Below are positions 40,530 to 51,000 of a stretch of 64,000 nucleotides of DNA, piece after piece (positions within the stretch are counted from its first letter, which is position 1; the number at the start of each line of letters is the position of its first letter). This DNA comes from Candidatus Pantoea bituminis. GTDB lineage: Bacteria > Pseudomonadota > Gammaproteobacteria > Enterobacterales > Enterobacteriaceae. The notes beneath the pieces are model-generated. The model had not been told where the DNA came from, did not search any database, and worked only from the letters and a program-made list of their open reading frames with translations. The stretch covers positions 3,472,001 to 3,536,000 of the forward strand of contig NZ_JAGTWO010000004.1 of NCBI RefSeq assembly GCF_018842675.1. The letters run 5' to 3'. Both the position numbers and the translations under genes were made by a program.

Positions 40530-41440
40530 CAGCGTGCTCCTGCGTCATACAGCGCCTGGCGAATAAAGCCCTGATGTTTAGCGAGCAAGGACTTTGCCTC
40601 ATCAGCATTTAATCCACCCAACACCATCACAATGGCGGTTTTACAATGGCCCGCACACGCCTTCAGCGCTGCGCTGGCGGTGGCTTCATCGCAATCGGTC
40701 GCCTGCATCACGATATTGACCTGACGCTGTACCAGCTTCTGGTTAGTCGCTTCAACATCGACCATCAAGTTGCCATACACTTTGCCGCTGCGGATCATCG
40801 CGCCCGTGGTGAGCATATTCAGCACTAACTTTTGCGCTGTACCTGCTTTCATTCGTGACGATCCCGTGACCACTTCCGGCCCCACCACCGGCGTTAAGGC
40901 GATGCGGGCAATCTGCGCCATTGCGCTGTTGGGATTACAGGTGAGCGCAGCGGTGGTCGCGCCCAAACCGTTGGCATAGTCAAGCGCCCCGATCACGTAA
41001 GGCGTGCGCCCGCTGGCGGCGATGCCGACTAAGACATCCTCACGGCTAAAGTTGATATCAACCAAATCCTGTGCGCCCTGCTCACGATTATCTTCTGCGT
41101 TTTCGACCGCCTGTAAAATTGCAGTGTGCCCACCCGCAATTAACCCCATAACCTGGCTGCGCGGCGTGCCGAAGGTAGGTGGACATTCGCTGGCATCCAA
41201 TATGCCTAAACGTCCAGAGGTGCCCGCGCCACAATAGATCAAGCGTCCACCCGCCTTAAACGCCGCGCAAATTGCATCAACCACCTCAGCAATTTGCGGC
41301 ACAATCGCTTCAACCGCCAGCGCGACTTTTTTGTCTTCGTCATTAATGACACGCAGCATCGCTTCAGTAGGGAGTTCATCAATATTTTGACTGGCTGGAT
41401 TACGGCCTTCGGTAATCATCTGGCTAAGATCGAGGTTCAT
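40529..41440 (-). CDS. murQ: N-acetylmuramic acid 6-phosphate etherase
   Basis: 303 residues (E. coli 298). A SIS-fold lyase that removes D-lactate from MurNAc-6-P to give GlcNAc-6-P, part of cell-wall recycling. Signatures: [45 protein letters not shown] and [19 protein letters not shown]. The ATG follows CGGAG. First gene of murQP. The regulator normally linked to it (murR) is only present as a possible fragment upstream. Confidence 0.95.
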   Translation of the reverse strand: MNLDLSQMITEGRNPASQNIDELPTEAMLRVINDEDKKVALAVEAIVPQIAEVVDAICAAFKAGGRLIYCGAGTSGRLGILDASECPPTFGTPRSQVMGLIAGGHTAILQAVENAEDNREQGAQDLVDINFSREDVLVGIAASGRTPYVIGALDYANGLGATTAALTCNPNSAMAQIARIALTPVVGPEVVTGSSRMKAGTAQKLVLNMLTTGAMIRSGKVYGNLMVDVEATNQKLVQRQVNIVMQATDCDEATASAALKACAGHCKTAIVMVLGGLNADEAKSLLAKHQGFIRQALYDAGAR

Positions 41441-41529
41441 GACAGGCTCCGTTTAGGAATAATTTATTCGCTTAATGTTTTATCATAACGAATGATTAAT
41501 TCATCGAGTGAGATCAATTTTTTATTGAT

Positions 41530-41760
41530 GCTGTGGCAAGGGTAAAAAAATGAGGTGAAGTAAGGGAGCAGCAACCTTTAGACCGGCCGCCGCAACGGCG
41601 AAGGTTTTTACTGTGCAGTTTCGAAGTAAACGTGCGGCGACTTAGCGCTGAAGGCGACACACCTAAATTTCTGGCCAGCGAGCGAAGACTCACCTTAACG
41701 TCTTCGGGGTATTTCGTAATCAGGCTTCCCGGTAAAAAACAGCTTACCCGCGTGCTTCTT
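41530..41760 (-). pseudogene. Remnant of an RpiR/MurR-type helix-turn-helix regulator (tentative)
   Basis: A short frame reads LITKYPEDVKVSLRSLARNLGVSPSALSR. This looks like the N-terminal DNA-binding region of RpiR-family regulators, or another small HTH, and degenerates into stop-containing sequence on both sides. Its place just upstream of murQ is where murR, the MurNAc-6-P-responsive repressor, would be expected. No effector (SIS) domain is present. The open frame that covers it begins inside the gltP terminator, so the annotated start has no meaning. Identity as murR is only an inference. Confidence 0.35.
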
Positions 41761-41778
41761 ACCGGGAAACATCCAAAT

Positions 41779-41811
41779 AAAAAGGGGCTCAATTTCCGTT
41801 GAGCCCCTTTC
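41779..41811 (-). terminator. Rho-independent terminator of gltP
   Basis: A 12-bp stem (AAAGGGGCTCAA / TTGAGCCCCTTT) with a TTTTT run on the - strand, 17 bases after the gltP stop. Confidence 0.9.
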
Positions 41812-41827
41812 ATAGAGAAAGCAGTGA

Positions 41828-43129
41828 TTAGCTTGCGGTCTGTGTCCGCAGCTTTAATTCATATTCTGCTGCCTGTTTCGCATCGAACTGGTCTTCCCAG
41901 CGCGCGATAACCAGCACCGCCAGCGCATTACCGATCACGTTCAAGGCGGTACGTGCCATGTCCATGATGCGGTCAACACCCGCAATAAAGGCCAAACCTT
42001 CCAGCGGGATACCGACACTGCCCAGCGTAGCCAGCAGCACCACAAACGACACGCCCGGTACGCCCGCAATGCCTTTTGAGGTCACCATCAGCGTCAGCAC
42101 CAGGATAATCTCGTCGGTCAGCGACAGGTCGATACCGTAAAGCTGGGCGATAAAGATGGCAGCAATACTCTGATAAAGCGTTGAACCATCCAGGTTAAAT
42201 GAGTAACCGGTAGGCACAACAAAGCTGGTGATAGCTTTCGGCGCGCCGTAGGCTTCCATCTTTTGCATGATACGCGGCAGCACGGTTTCAGAGCTTGACG
42301 TCGAATAAGCAAGAATCAGCTCATCCTTCAGGATGCGCATCAGCGTGGTAATACGCAGCTTGCAGAAACGCGCAACCGACCCCAGCACCACAAAGGCAAA
42401 GAACAGAATTGCGGCGTAAACCAGCAACACCAGTTTTGCCAGCGGCCAGAGTGAAGCAAAGCCGAAGTTAGCAATAGTGACCGCGATCAACGCAAACACG
42501 CCAACCGGCGCATAACGCATGATCATGTGCGTCACTTTGAACATGGTTTCAGAGATACCACGGAACACATTCACCAACGGATCGCGTTGTTCTGACGGCA
42601 GCGCAGATAAGCCCATGCCGAATAACACTGAGAAGAAGATGATAGGCAGCATGTCGCCTTTCACCAACGAGGCAAAAATGTTCTGAGGGATCAGCGACAG
42701 AATAGTGGCAACCAGGCTGTGTGGGCCGTTCTGCACCGCTTCGGTGGTGGCTTCGTATTTGGAAATATCTACTGTGACCAACGTTGACATATCAATGCCG
42801 CTGCCGGGCTGGAATACGTTAGCCAGCGTGATACCGACCACAATCGCAAGGGTGGTGATCACTTCAAAATAGAGGATAGTTTTGACGCCAATGCGTCCCA
42901 ATTTTTTCGCATCACCGACGCCAGCAATGCCGACCACCAGCGATGAAATCACAATGGGCACCACAATCATCTTGATCAGATGAATGAAGATATCGCCCGC
43001 CGGGCTGAGAATATTGGTGATTAACCATTCACGATCTTCTGGCTGATTATGCAACACGGTGCCAACCACGATGCCAAGCACAAGCGCAATCAGAATCTGC
43101 CAGGCAAGGGTGATTTTAAAACCTTTCAT
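41828..43129 (-). CDS. gltP: Glutamate/aspartate:proton symporter GltP
   Basis: 433 residues (E. coli 437). A dicarboxylate/amino acid:cation symporter of the inner membrane. Motifs: SPAGDIFIHLIKMIVVPIVISSLVVGIAG, the serine-rich hairpin AYSTSSSETVLPRIMQKMEAYGAP, the substrate-site GYSFNLDGSTLYQ, and VTSKGIAGVPGVSFVVLLATLG. Its strong match and its neighbourhood with acs, as in E. coli, support the name. The ATG follows GAGGAAATTACGCGTT. Divergent from acs. Confidence 0.95.
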   Translation of the reverse strand: MKGFKITLAWQILIALVLGIVVGTVLHNQPEDREWLITNILSPAGDIFIHLIKMIVVPIVISSLVVGIAGVGDAKKLGRIGVKTILYFEVITTLAIVVGITLANVFQPGSGIDMSTLVTVDISKYEATTEAVQNGPHSLVATILSLIPQNIFASLVKGDMLPIIFFSVLFGMGLSALPSEQRDPLVNVFRGISETMFKVTHMIMRYAPVGVFALIAVTIANFGFASLWPLAKLVLLVYAAILFFAFVVLGSVARFCKLRITTLMRILKDELILAYSTSSSETVLPRIMQKMEAYGAPKAITSFVVPTGYSFNLDGSTLYQSIAAIFIAQLYGIDLSLTDEIILVLTLMVTSKGIAGVPGVSFVVLLATLGSVGIPLEGLAFIAGVDRIMDMARTALNVIGNALAVLVIARWEDQFDAKQAAEYELKLRTQTAS

Positions 43130-43715
43130 AACGCGTAATTTCCTCAGTCAAAACCCGTTTTTCTCTAACTGCGAAGGTGCAGAAGACAATACACACAGGG
43201 AAGTGAGCAAAAAGCCCGGTAAATTAGAGGGTGTTTGTAGACAGCGCCTCGCACAGAAATGCGATGATTCCCATACCCATTTTCAGACGCGGTCTGAGTT
43301 GATACCTGTAGAACAGGGGCGAGATAAGTACCATTTTCACTGAGGTAAATGCAACCCTTGGCGACTTCGTTTAAATCTTCACCACCAAAGCAGCATAATG
43401 TGCTGATTGCACACTAAAACCCTAACCTGCTGTTATGAAAAGTATTAGTTAGATGAATTTACGCATAGCTATGCAGGAATGGCTAAAAAGGCGCCGGGTT
43501 CGTTTGCTGTATTTTTAAACAGAGAAAGACACAAACATTTGCAACTTTATTCCCTATTTTGCGCAAGGACTTAGGCTTAATAGAGAGGGGAAATGCGTTA
43601 GCAGTCGCTTAAAGATTAACGCGTGATCTATGGCGCAAAAAAGAAACAAAGCTTCAGGCTGGGCTTCACTTAACCTTTGATTGACATATCATTAACATCT
43701 TCAAGGAGATCCGCC
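43130..43715. other. Divergent gltP-acs regulatory region
   Basis: About 585 bases with no gene. In E. coli the nrf genes lie between acs and gltP; they are absent here. The region must hold the promoters of both genes. I found no perfect CRP site; TGTGCTGATTGCACA at about 43400 has one base too few between half-sites. Confidence 0.5.
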
Positions 43716-45671
43716 ATGAGCCAAATACATAAACATCCTGTTCCTGAAAATATTGCAGCAAACGCGCTGATCACAGCCGAACAGTATCAAACGATGTATC
43801 AGCAATCTGTTGACGATCCTGACGCTTTTTGGGGCGAGCAAGGCAAAATCCTCGATTGGATCAAGCCCTACAGCCAGGTGAAAAATACCTCCTTTGCGCC
43901 AGGCAATATTTCTATTCGCTGGTACGAAGATGGCACGCTCAATCTGGCGGCAAATTGCCTTGATCGACATTTAGAAACGCGCGGCGATCATCCCGCGATT
44001 ATTTGGGAAGGCGACGACGCCAGCGAGAGTAAAACCATCACCTTTCGTCAGCTTCATGCCGACGTTTGTCGCTTTGCCAATGTACTGGAATTACTTGGCG
44101 TACAAAAAGGCGATGTGGTGGCAATTTACATGCCGATGGTGCCGGAAGCCGCAGTTGCGATGCTCGCCTGCGCGCGTATTGGCGCGGTACATTCGGTTAT
44201 TTTTGGCGGCTTCTCTCCCGAGGCTGTAGCGGGTCGCGTGGTGGATTCAAACGCCAAACTGGTCATCACTGCCGATGAAGGTATTCGTGCCGGACGCAGC
44301 ATTCCACTGAAAAAGAACGTTGATGATGCGCTGAAAAATCCCAATGTGACCAGCATCAACAATGTGGTGGTGTTTCAACGCACCGGTAAAGCGATTGATT
44401 GGCAAGAAGGCCGCGATGTGTGGTGGCACGACCTGATGAAGGATGCCAGTCACAACCATTCCGCCGCCGAGATGCAGGCCGAAGATCCGCTTTTTATCCT
44501 TTATACCTCCGGTTCAACCGGGAAACCCAAAGGCGTGCTGCACACCACCGGCGGTTATCTGGTGTATGCCGCTACCACCTTTAAATTTGTCTTCGATTAC
44601 CATCTGGACGACGTCTACTGGTGTACTGCTGACGTCGGCTGGATCACCGGCCACAGCTATTTGCTCTACGGCCCGCTGGCATGTGGTGCCACCACGCTGA
44701 TGTTTGAAGGCGTACCGAACTGGCCAACGCCAAGCCGTATGGCGGAAGTGGTCGATAAGCACAAAGTCACGCTGCTTTATACCGCGCCGACGGCGATCCG
44801 TGCGCTGATGGCAGAAGGCGATAAAGCCATTGAAGGCACCGATCGCAGCAGCTTGCGTATCATGGGATCGGTCGGCGAACCGATCAATCCCGAAGCCTGG
44901 GAATGGTATTACAAGAAAATTGGCGACAGCCGCTGTCCGATTGTTGATACCTGGTGGCAGACCGAAACCGGCGGATTTATGATTACTCCGCTGCCGGGCG
45001 CCACCGAACTGAAAGCCGGTTCGGCGACCAAGCCGTTTTTCGGCGTTCAGCCTGCGCTGGTCGATAACGAGGGCAATCCACAGCAAGGCGCAAGTGAAGG
45101 CAATTTGGTGATTACGGATTCGTGGCCTGGCCAGGCGCGCACGCTGTTTGGCGATCACGAGCGCTTCGAACAAACTTACTTCTCGACCTTTAAAAACGTC
45201 TATTTCAGCGGTGACGGCGCACGACGTGATGAAGATGGCTATTACTGGATCACTGGCCGCGTGGACGACGTGCTCAACGTTTCGGGCCACCGTTTGGGGA
45301 CAGCGGAGATTGAATCGGCGCTGGTTTCTCATCCTAAAATTGCCGAAGCCGCGGTGGTAGGCATTGCGCACAGCATCAAAGGCCAGGCGATTTATGCCTA
45401 TATCACGCTGAACCACGGCGAAGAGCCCTCGCCAGAACTCTACACTGAAGTACGAAACTGGGTGCGGAAAGAGATTGGCCCTATCGCTACACCAGACGTG
45501 TTGCACTGGACTGACTCTCTACCAAAAACCCGCTCCGGCAAAATCATGCGTCGCATTCTGCGTAAGATCGCGGCGGGCGATACCAGCAATCTTGGGGATA
45601 CCTCAACGCTGGCCGATCCGGGCGTAGTGGAAAAATTACTCGAGGAAAAACAGTCCATAAAAATGCCGTAA
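43716..45671 (+). CDS. acs: Acetyl-CoA synthetase
   Basis: 651 residues (E. coli 652). Converts acetate, ATP and CoA to acetyl-CoA through acetyl-AMP; the high-affinity acetate scavenging route. Motifs: adenylate-forming signature [12 protein letters not shown], the acetate pocket region WWQTETGG, and the C-terminal TRSGKIMRR with the lysine that is acetylated and deacetylated (Pat/CobB) in this family. The start was set at the ATG after AAGGAGAT; the longer frame has no site. First gene of acs-yjcH-actP. Confidence 0.97.
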   Translation: MSQIHKHPVPENIAANALITAEQYQTMYQQSVDDPDAFWGEQGKILDWIKPYSQVKNTSFAPGNISIRWYEDGTLNLAANCLDRHLETRGDHPAIIWEGDDASESKTITFRQLHADVCRFANVLELLGVQKGDVVAIYMPMVPEAAVAMLACARIGAVHSVIFGGFSPEAVAGRVVDSNAKLVITADEGIRAGRSIPLKKNVDDALKNPNVTSINNVVVFQRTGKAIDWQEGRDVWWHDLMKDASHNHSAAEMQAEDPLFILYTSGSTGKPKGVLHTTGGYLVYAATTFKFVFDYHLDDVYWCTADVGWITGHSYLLYGPLACGATTLMFEGVPNWPTPSRMAEVVDKHKVTLLYTAPTAIRALMAEGDKAIEGTDRSSLRIMGSVGEPINPEAWEWYYKKIGDSRCPIVDTWWQTETGGFMITPLPGATELKAGSATKPFFGVQPALVDNEGNPQQGASEGNLVITDSWPGQARTLFGDHERFEQTYFSTFKNVYFSGDGARRDEDGYYWITGRVDDVLNVSGHRLGTAEIESALVSHPKIAEAAVVGIAHSIKGQAIYAYITLNHGEEPSPELYTEVRNWVRKEIGPIATPDVLHWTDSLPKTRSGKIMRRILRKIAAGDTSNLGDTSTLADPGVVEKLLEEKQSIKMP

Positions 45672-45804
45672 GTTATCCGGCGGGAAGCCTCATGCTTCCT
45701 GCCCTTCCATCCCTACGTAGTGTGTTTCTGTAGTCACATAACAATATGCCCTATTAGCACGATTGTGTGAGGTTCACGCCTGCAAATCCTCTGGAGAAAC
45801 TGTG

Positions 45805-46134
45805 ATGAATGACGCCCTTTCAAGTCAGGATGCAATCTATCAACAGATCGAACGTAATCCTCGCTTTCATGAGCTGGTTCGCAAGCGCCAGGCTTTCGCT
45901 ACGCTGCTTTCGCTGATCATGCTGGTGCTTTACGTCGGCTTTATCTTGCTGATCGCTTTCGCCCCCGCCTGGCTCGGTACACCGCTTCATGAAGGCACTA
46001 ATGTGACACGCGGTATTCCGATTGGCGTGGGTTTGATTGTGGTGTCGTTCGTGCTGACCGGCATTTATGTCTGGCGCGCCAATGGCGAATTTGATCGTCT
46101 AACTAAGCAGATCCTCAGTGAGGTAAAATCATGA
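45805..46134 (+). CDS. yjcH: YjcH, small membrane protein (DUF485)
   Basis: 109 residues with two membrane helices: [25 protein letters not shown] and [21 protein letters not shown]485 proteins are regularly encoded between acs and actP and are thought to aid the permease. The start follows GGAGA. It overlaps actP by four bases (ATGA), so the two are translationally coupled. Confidence 0.93.
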   Translation: MNDALSSQDAIYQQIERNPRFHELVRKRQAFATLLSLIMLVLYVGFILLIAFAPAWLGTPLHEGTNVTRGIPIGVGLIVVSFVLTGIYVWRANGEFDRLTKQILSEVKS

Positions 46135-47786
46135 CGCGTTTCTCTCTGTGGATAGTGGCGCTGCTGTTGCCCTTCTCTGCGCTGGCTGCTGACGCGATTA
46201 CCGGCGCGGTACAAAAGCAGTCGACGAATTATCAGGCGATTATCATGTTTGTGGTGTTCGTCGCCTTTACGCTCGGTATCACGTATTGGGCGTCGAAACG
46301 TACCCGCTCTCGCAGCGATTATTACACGGCGGGCGGTAATATTACCGGCTTCCAAAACGGCCTGGCGATGGCGGGTGACTTTATGTCTGCAGCCTCGTTT
46401 TTGGGCATTTCCGCACTGGTTTATACCTCTGGTTATGACGGGTTGATTTATTCACTCGGTTTCCTGGTGGGATGGCCGATGATCCTGTTCCTGATTGCGG
46501 AGCGCTTGCGTAATTTAGGCCGCTATACCTTCGCGGATGTCGCCTCGTATCGCTTGAAGCAGAAACCCATTCGTACCCTATCAGCCTGCGGATCGCTGGT
46601 GGTGGTCGCGCTCTATTTGATTGCGCAGATGGTGGGTGCAGGCAAACTGATTCAGCTGTTGTTTGGGTTGGATTACCACGTTGCCGTGGTGCTGGTAGGT
46701 ATTTTGATGGTGATGTATGTGCTGTTTGGCGGCATGCTCGCCACCACGTGGGTACAGATTATCAAAGCGGTGCTGCTGCTGTTTGGCGCCTCGTTCATGG
46801 CCATCATGGTGATGAAAACGGTGGGTTTCAGCTTCAATGCGCTGTTTACCGAAGCGATGGCGGTGCACCCGAAAGGCATTGCGATCATGCAGCCTGGCGG
46901 GTTGGTCAAAGATCCTATTTCTGCGCTGTCGCTGGGGCTTGGGCTGATGTTTGGTACGGCTGGATTACCGCATATCCTGATGCGTTTCTTCACCGTGGCA
47001 GACGCCAAAGAGGCGCGTAAAAGCGTGTTTTGGGCCACCGGTTTCATGGGCTATTTCTACTTCCTGACCTTTATTATCGGCTTCGGTGCCATTTTACTGG
47101 TCGGCGCAAACCCTGCCTTCAAAGATGCCAGCGGCGCGCTGATTGGCGGTACCAATATGGCGGCGGTTCATCTTGCCAATGCCGTTGGCGGCAGCACTTT
47201 CCTTGGTTTTATCTCTGCCGTGGCTTTCGCGACCATCTTAGCGGTGGTGGCGGGCCTGACACTGGCGGGCGCTTCTGCGGTATCGCACGATCTTTACGCC
47301 AGCGTGTACCGTAAAGGCCAGGCGAGCGAGCGGGATGAACTGCGGGTGTCAAAAATTACCGTGCTGGTGCTTGGCGTCGTGGCGATTGGGTTAGGGATTC
47401 TGTTTGAGAATCAGAACATCGCGTTCATGGTTGGCCTGGCATTCTCGATTGCCGCCAGCTGTAATTTCCCGATTATTTTGCTTTCAATGTACTGGTCTAA
47501 GCTAACCACACGTGGTGCGATGGTCGGTGGCTGGCTGGGTTTGATTACTGCTGTGGTGCTGATGATCCTTGGGCCAACAGTTTGGGTCACCGTTTTGGGC
47601 CACGCGAAACCGATTTATCCGTATGAATATCCGGCGCTGTTTTCGATGCTGATCGCCTTTGTCGGGACATGGTTGTTCTCAATTACCGATCACTCCGCAC
47701 AGGGTGCAGAAGAACGCAGCCGCTTCCGGGCGCAGTTCATTCGTTCGCAAACAGGCGCAGGGATTGAGCAAGGTAAAGCGCACTAA
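46131..47786 (+). CDS. actP: Acetate/glycolate:cation symporter ActP
   Basis: 551 residues (E. coli 549). A sodium:solute symporter-family permease with an N-terminal signal-like helix and about 13 further membrane segments. Family stretches: [48 protein letters not shown] and [18 protein letters not shown]. It supplies acetate to Acs. Last gene of the operon, followed by a hairpin shared with the convergent gene. Confidence 0.96.
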   Translation: MTRFSLWIVALLLPFSALAADAITGAVQKQSTNYQAIIMFVVFVAFTLGITYWASKRTRSRSDYYTAGGNITGFQNGLAMAGDFMSAASFLGISALVYTSGYDGLIYSLGFLVGWPMILFLIAERLRNLGRYTFADVASYRLKQKPIRTLSACGSLVVVALYLIAQMVGAGKLIQLLFGLDYHVAVVLVGILMVMYVLFGGMLATTWVQIIKAVLLLFGASFMAIMVMKTVGFSFNALFTEAMAVHPKGIAIMQPGGLVKDPISALSLGLGLMFGTAGLPHILMRFFTVADAKEARKSVFWATGFMGYFYFLTFIIGFGAILLVGANPAFKDASGALIGGTNMAAVHLANAVGGSTFLGFISAVAFATILAVVAGLTLAGASAVSHDLYASVYRKGQASERDELRVSKITVLVLGVVAIGLGILFENQNIAFMVGLAFSIAASCNFPIILLSMYWSKLTTRGAMVGGWLGLITAVVLMILGPTVWVTVLGHAKPIYPYEYPALFSMLIAFVGTWLFSITDHSAQGAEERSRFRAQFIRSQTGAGIEQGKAH

Positions 47787-47787
47787 A

Positions 47788-47816
47788 AAAAGCGGCTACC
47801 CAAGGTAGCCGCTTTC
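47788..47816. terminator. Bidirectional terminator between actP and yfaZ
   Basis: The stem AAAGCGGCTACC/GGTAGCCGCTTT has a long A-run on one side, giving TTTTTTT for the - strand gene, and TTTCTCATTT for actP. Confidence 0.85.
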
Positions 47817-47830
47817 TCATTTCAGCAGGA

Positions 47831-48376
47831 TCAGAAACGCAGTGATGCGCCCACATAGGGGCCGTCGACCAGCACGTTATCTTTACGTCCGCCTTTGTTG
47901 TTCAGCTCAATGTACTGATAGCCGACACGCAGATTCAACAGTGAAATTGGCGTGAAGCTTAGGCCGCCCCCGGCTTCCTGATAGCTGTCGAGGTGATCGG
48001 TGAAGCCTTCTGGCGCGTAATAATATTCGCCATATAAGCCCCACATGGTGTTGAAGTTGTAAGCTGCACCCGCACCCAGCGCCAGCGCAAAACCGTCTTT
48101 TCCATCTTCAGGATGGGTGAAGATCGCCTTTGCGGTCGGCGCTAAACGCAGCGGGCCCACATCTACGTTGTAACCCAAGCCTGCACCGTAAGTGCTGCCA
48201 TCGTGATCGCTACGCAGCCAGTTACCTTTTAAAAACAGGCCTGGTGACGTTGTGCCCAGACCTACGTTCAGGTTGGTGTTGTGTTCGCCGACATCAACGC
48301 TGCCTTCGATTGCCTGTGCCGCACCGCTCAATAAAACGAGACCCAATGCGCTCCCAGTAACAAGTTGCTTAAACAT
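47831..48376 (-). CDS. YfaZ-family outer-membrane protein
   Basis: 181 residues. A signal peptide (MFKQLVTGSALGLVLLSGAAQA) precedes a small beta-barrel with alternating hydrophobic strands and a C-terminal aromatic (GASLRF) as used for BamA-dependent insertion. Pattern and length match the YfaZ family, whose function is not settled. The start follows GGAGTGGAATC. The next gene upstream on the same strand is a shorter, similar secreted protein. Confidence 0.85.
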   Translation of the reverse strand: MFKQLVTGSALGLVLLSGAAQAIEGSVDVGEHNTNLNVGLGTTSPGLFLKGNWLRSDHDGSTYGAGLGYNVDVGPLRLAPTAKAIFTHPEDGKDGFALALGAGAAYNFNTMWGLYGEYYYAPEGFTDHLDSYQEAGGGLSFTPISLLNLRVGYQYIELNNKGGRKDNVLVDGPYVGASLRF

Positions 48377-48517
48377 GATTCCACTCCATGAAAGGACAAT
48401 TAATTCGGCGCAAAGGTTAACAGCCTGAAATGTGGAGACAACTAAATTTGGAAAGCTTTACGTAAACAGACATGTCGTTAGGTTGGCGGCAGCGGATTGC
48501 TCGCTGCCGCCCTTTGC

Positions 48518-48790
48518 TCAGAAACGCCACGCGGTGCCGATGAACGCGCCACCAATGAAGCGACGATCTTGCTGCCCAACATTGGCGTCGGTCGAAAGAG
48601 CGCGATAACCCGCAGAGTGGCTTAATGAGGGTAGCGCATAATAATGGATACCGGCTTCAAACGGGTACGCAGTGTGATCGCTTTCAAGATTCACACCTAT
48701 CCAGCTATTGCTACCGCTCACACTGAGTTCGGCTGCATCCACATCGCATGCTGCCAAAAGCAGGCCGGCGACGACTATAAATTTCATCAT
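48518..48790 (-). CDS. Small secreted protein with outer-membrane-like C-terminus, hypothetical
   Basis: 90 residues from an ATG preceded by AAGGAAG. Residues 1-20 look like a signal peptide; LLLAAC could also be read as a lipobox, which would make it a lipoprotein with Asp at +2. The mature part (SNSWIGVNLESDHTAYPFEAGIHYYALPSLSHSAGYRAL) has a beta-rich pattern and ends in GTAWRF, like a porin-type last strand. I recognise no family. It could be a shortened relative of the adjacent YfaZ-type protein: about four strands, too few for a barrel by itself. Confidence 0.55.
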   Translation of the reverse strand: MMKFIVVAGLLLAACDVDAAELSVSGSNSWIGVNLESDHTAYPFEAGIHYYALPSLSHSAGYRALSTDANVGQQDRRFIGGAFIGTAWRF

Positions 48791-48880
48791 TGTGTTCTTC
48801 CTTGTGTGTTTAAAAACAGCACGCACTTTAAGGAAAGAACAAGAGGTGGAATATAAGCACCGGCTTGAAAAAGTCTTAAC

Positions 48881-49576
48881 TCAGATCGCCCACATTACAT
48901 GGCCAATCAACGGCGCGGCTATCACGGTTAGCACACCTGAAAGCATCATCACCAGGCTGGAAACCACGCCTTCTTGCTGGCCTAACTGATAGGCGCGAGC
49001 CGTGCCAGCACCATGTGAAGCCGCACCGAAACCGGCCCCTTTTGCCACGCCCTGTTTGATGGCAATTCGCAAGAATAAAACGTCGCCTACCGCCATGCCA
49101 AAAACGCCGGTGATCACCACAAACAGCGCCACTAAATCGGGTTGACCCCCAATGGGCCCAGCAGCGGCTAAAGCAAATGGCGTGGTGATAGAACGCACCG
49201 CCAGGCTGCGCTGAATAGATTCCGGCAGCGTCAACAGACGCGCCAGCCAGACTGAGCTGCACACCGCGACCAGGGTTGCGGTGAAGACGCCAGCACTTAA
49301 TGACATCCAATGCCGTTTGATGATCGCCATGTTTTCATATACCGGCACGGCAAACGCCAGCGTGGCGGGCCCCAGCAACCACAGCAACCAGTGACTTTCG
49401 GCAATGTAATCTTGCCAGCTAATGTGCGTCACCATCAGCAAGGCCACCAGCACCAGCGGTGTCATCACCAGCGGCATTAACAACAAGGTGCGCCAGCGGC
49501 GGTAGAGATGTTTATTGAGGTAATAGATCAACAAGGTAATGACCACACACAGCAGGCTGAGCAATAAATCACGCAT
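48881..49576 (-). CDS. CidB/LrgB-family membrane protein
   Basis: 231 residues from MRDLLLSLL, with about seven membrane helices. Family pattern: GPATLAFAVPVYENMAIIKRHW, RSITTPFALAAAGPIGG, GVAKGAGFGAASHGAGTARA. CidB/LrgB proteins pair with the holin-like CidA/LrgA; they were linked to cell lysis control and, in other bacteria, to export of pyruvate or glycolate-like acids. The start overlaps the end of the upstream partner gene. Second gene of the pair. Confidence 0.9.
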   Translation of the reverse strand: MRDLLLSLLCVVITLLIYYLNKHLYRRWRTLLLMPLVMTPLVLVALLMVTHISWQDYIAESHWLLWLLGPATLAFAVPVYENMAIIKRHWMSLSAGVFTATLVAVCSSVWLARLLTLPESIQRSLAVRSITTPFALAAAGPIGGQPDLVALFVVITGVFGMAVGDVLFLRIAIKQGVAKGAGFGAASHGAGTARAYQLGQQEGVVSSLVMMLSGVLTVIAAPLIGHVMWAI

Positions 49577-49994
49577 TATTGCCCTGCTTACGCGCTGCGC
49601 GCGCCACTTCATAGCGATAAACGCGATCCACCACTAAGGCTGTCGAGGCCAGGACCAACAGTGTACTGATAGCAATTACCAGAAAAATGCGCCAGCCTTC
49701 AATACGTAGCAAATCGCCGTAGTTCACCACCGCGACCACCGCAGGAATAAAGAACAACAGCATTTCCGCCAACAGCCAGTTTGAACCCGCCTTTACCCAA
49801 CCCAGCGGCACGATGCGTGTCACGATTAAAACCAACATCAGCAGCATGCCGACGATATTGGCAGGCAACGGCAAATGCAGCCAATTGACCAGACGATCGC
49901 AGCCTACAAACACGCTGATATAGAGTACCAGCTGCAGTGGCAATCCAAGTCGTTGCAGCATGCCCATTCTTCGCGGACTGATTGCTAACGCCAT
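49569..49994 (-). CDS. CidA/LrgA-family holin-like protein
   Basis: 141 residues with four membrane helices and a positively charged tail, holin-like in build. Family pattern: LPLPANIVGMLLMLVLI and NWLLAEMLLFFIPAVVAVVNYGDLL. The start follows GGGGAGAAG. It overlaps the CidB/LrgB gene by eight bases. A LysR gene is divergent on the other side, the arrangement of cidR-cidAB, so CidA is the closer model than LrgA. Confidence 0.9.
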   Translation of the reverse strand: MALAISPRRMGMLQRLGLPLQLVLYISVFVGCDRLVNWLHLPLPANIVGMLLMLVLIVTRIVPLGWVKAGSNWLLAEMLLFFIPAVVAVVNYGDLLRIEGWRIFLVIAISTLLVLASTALVVDRVYRYEVARAARKQGNNA

Positions 49995-50097
49995 TTTTTC
50001 TTCTCCCCGTCAATTCAAGGTGCTCAGTATAAATCCCAGACAGAAGGTGAAAAAAATGAATTAATATTATTAAAATCATGCCAAAAAGGAATAGCTC

Positions 50098-51000
50098 ATG
50101 GATGTCCGCGCGTTGCGTTACTTTACCGAAGTGGTTCGCCAGCAAAGTTTTACGCGCGCCGCGCAGAAACTGTATGTGACGCAGCCAACTATCAGCAAAA
50201 TGTTGCGTCAACTTGAGGAAGAACTGGGCTGTACGTTGATATTACGCGATGGTCGACGCTTGCATCTCACCGACAGTGGGCAGGCGGTTTATCAGCGTGG
50301 CCTGGCGATTTTGCAAGAGTTTCATCAGCTAGAGGCGGAAATCGGCGACATTAATCAGTTGAAAACCGGCGAGCTACGATTGGGCATTCCTCCCATGGTG
50401 GGTATGCAGATAGCCGGTTCAATTTCCGCTTTTCGCCGTCGTTATCCTGGCGTAGCACTAAAAATTTCTGAGTTCGGTGGCTTAACCGTTCAGCAGGCCG
50501 TGCTGGCGGGCAGTTTAGATATCGCGCTTACCGCGCTACCCGTGGAGGCAGATTTACCTCTTAATACGCTGCCGCTGATGCATCATCCCCTTTGCGTGCT
50601 CCTGCCGCGCCGCGCCGAGTGGCTCAATCGCAGCCATATTGGTTTGTCCGAATTGGCAGAACATCCTTTACTGATTTTTAATGAAGAGTTTTCGCTTAAT
50701 CGCCAGTTAATGCAGGCGTTTCAACGTCTCGGCATTACGCCAACGATCGCAGTGAGAAGCGGGCAATGGGATTTTCTGGCTGCAATGGTACAGGCCGAAA
50801 TGGGAGTAGCAATATTGCCGGAGCCGATCTGCCAAAGGCTGGATAAACAGTCGCTGCTGTGGCTGCCACTGGAATCAGAACTGAAGTGGAGTTTAGGCCT
50901 GATTTGGCGTGAGGGCAGCTATTTGTCTCGCAGTGCGCAAGCATGGATTGATTGCTGTCATGAACATTGGCCCGATGACGCCCCACGTCTTTCAGTGTGA
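50098..51000 (+). CDS. LysR-family regulator, CidR-like
   Basis: 300 residues. HTH at about 18-37 (FTRAAQKLYVTQPTISKMLRQLEEELG, split over the usual helices) and a LysR effector domain with LGIPPMVGMQIAG and AEMGVAILPEPICQRL. The start follows AAAGGAATAGCTC. It is divergent from the holin-like pair, which it most likely activates; CidR of other bacteria responds to acetate or pyruvate-type acids, which would suit the nearby acetate genes. That link is an inference. Confidence 0.9.
   Translation: MDVRALRYFTEVVRQQSFTRAAQKLYVTQPTISKMLRQLEEELGCTLILRDGRRLHLTDSGQAVYQRGLAILQEFHQLEAEIGDINQLKTGELRLGIPPMVGMQIAGSISAFRRRYPGVALKISEFGGLTVQQAVLAGSLDIALTALPVEADLPLNTLPLMHHPLCVLLPRRAEWLNRSHIGLSELAEHPLLIFNEEFSLNRQLMQAFQRLGITPTIAVRSGQWDFLAAMVQAEMGVAILPEPICQRLDKQSLLWLPLESELKWSLGLIWREGSYLSRSAQAWIDCCHEHWPDDAPRLSV

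Noticed and set aside
43400-43416. CRP site in the gltP-acs region (TGTGCTGATTGCACA)
   Set aside because: One base short between half-sites and a C in place of the conserved A.
44514-45506. 330-codon open frame on the - strand
   Set aside because: It lies entirely antisense to acs, a well-conserved gene; a shadow of its codon bias.
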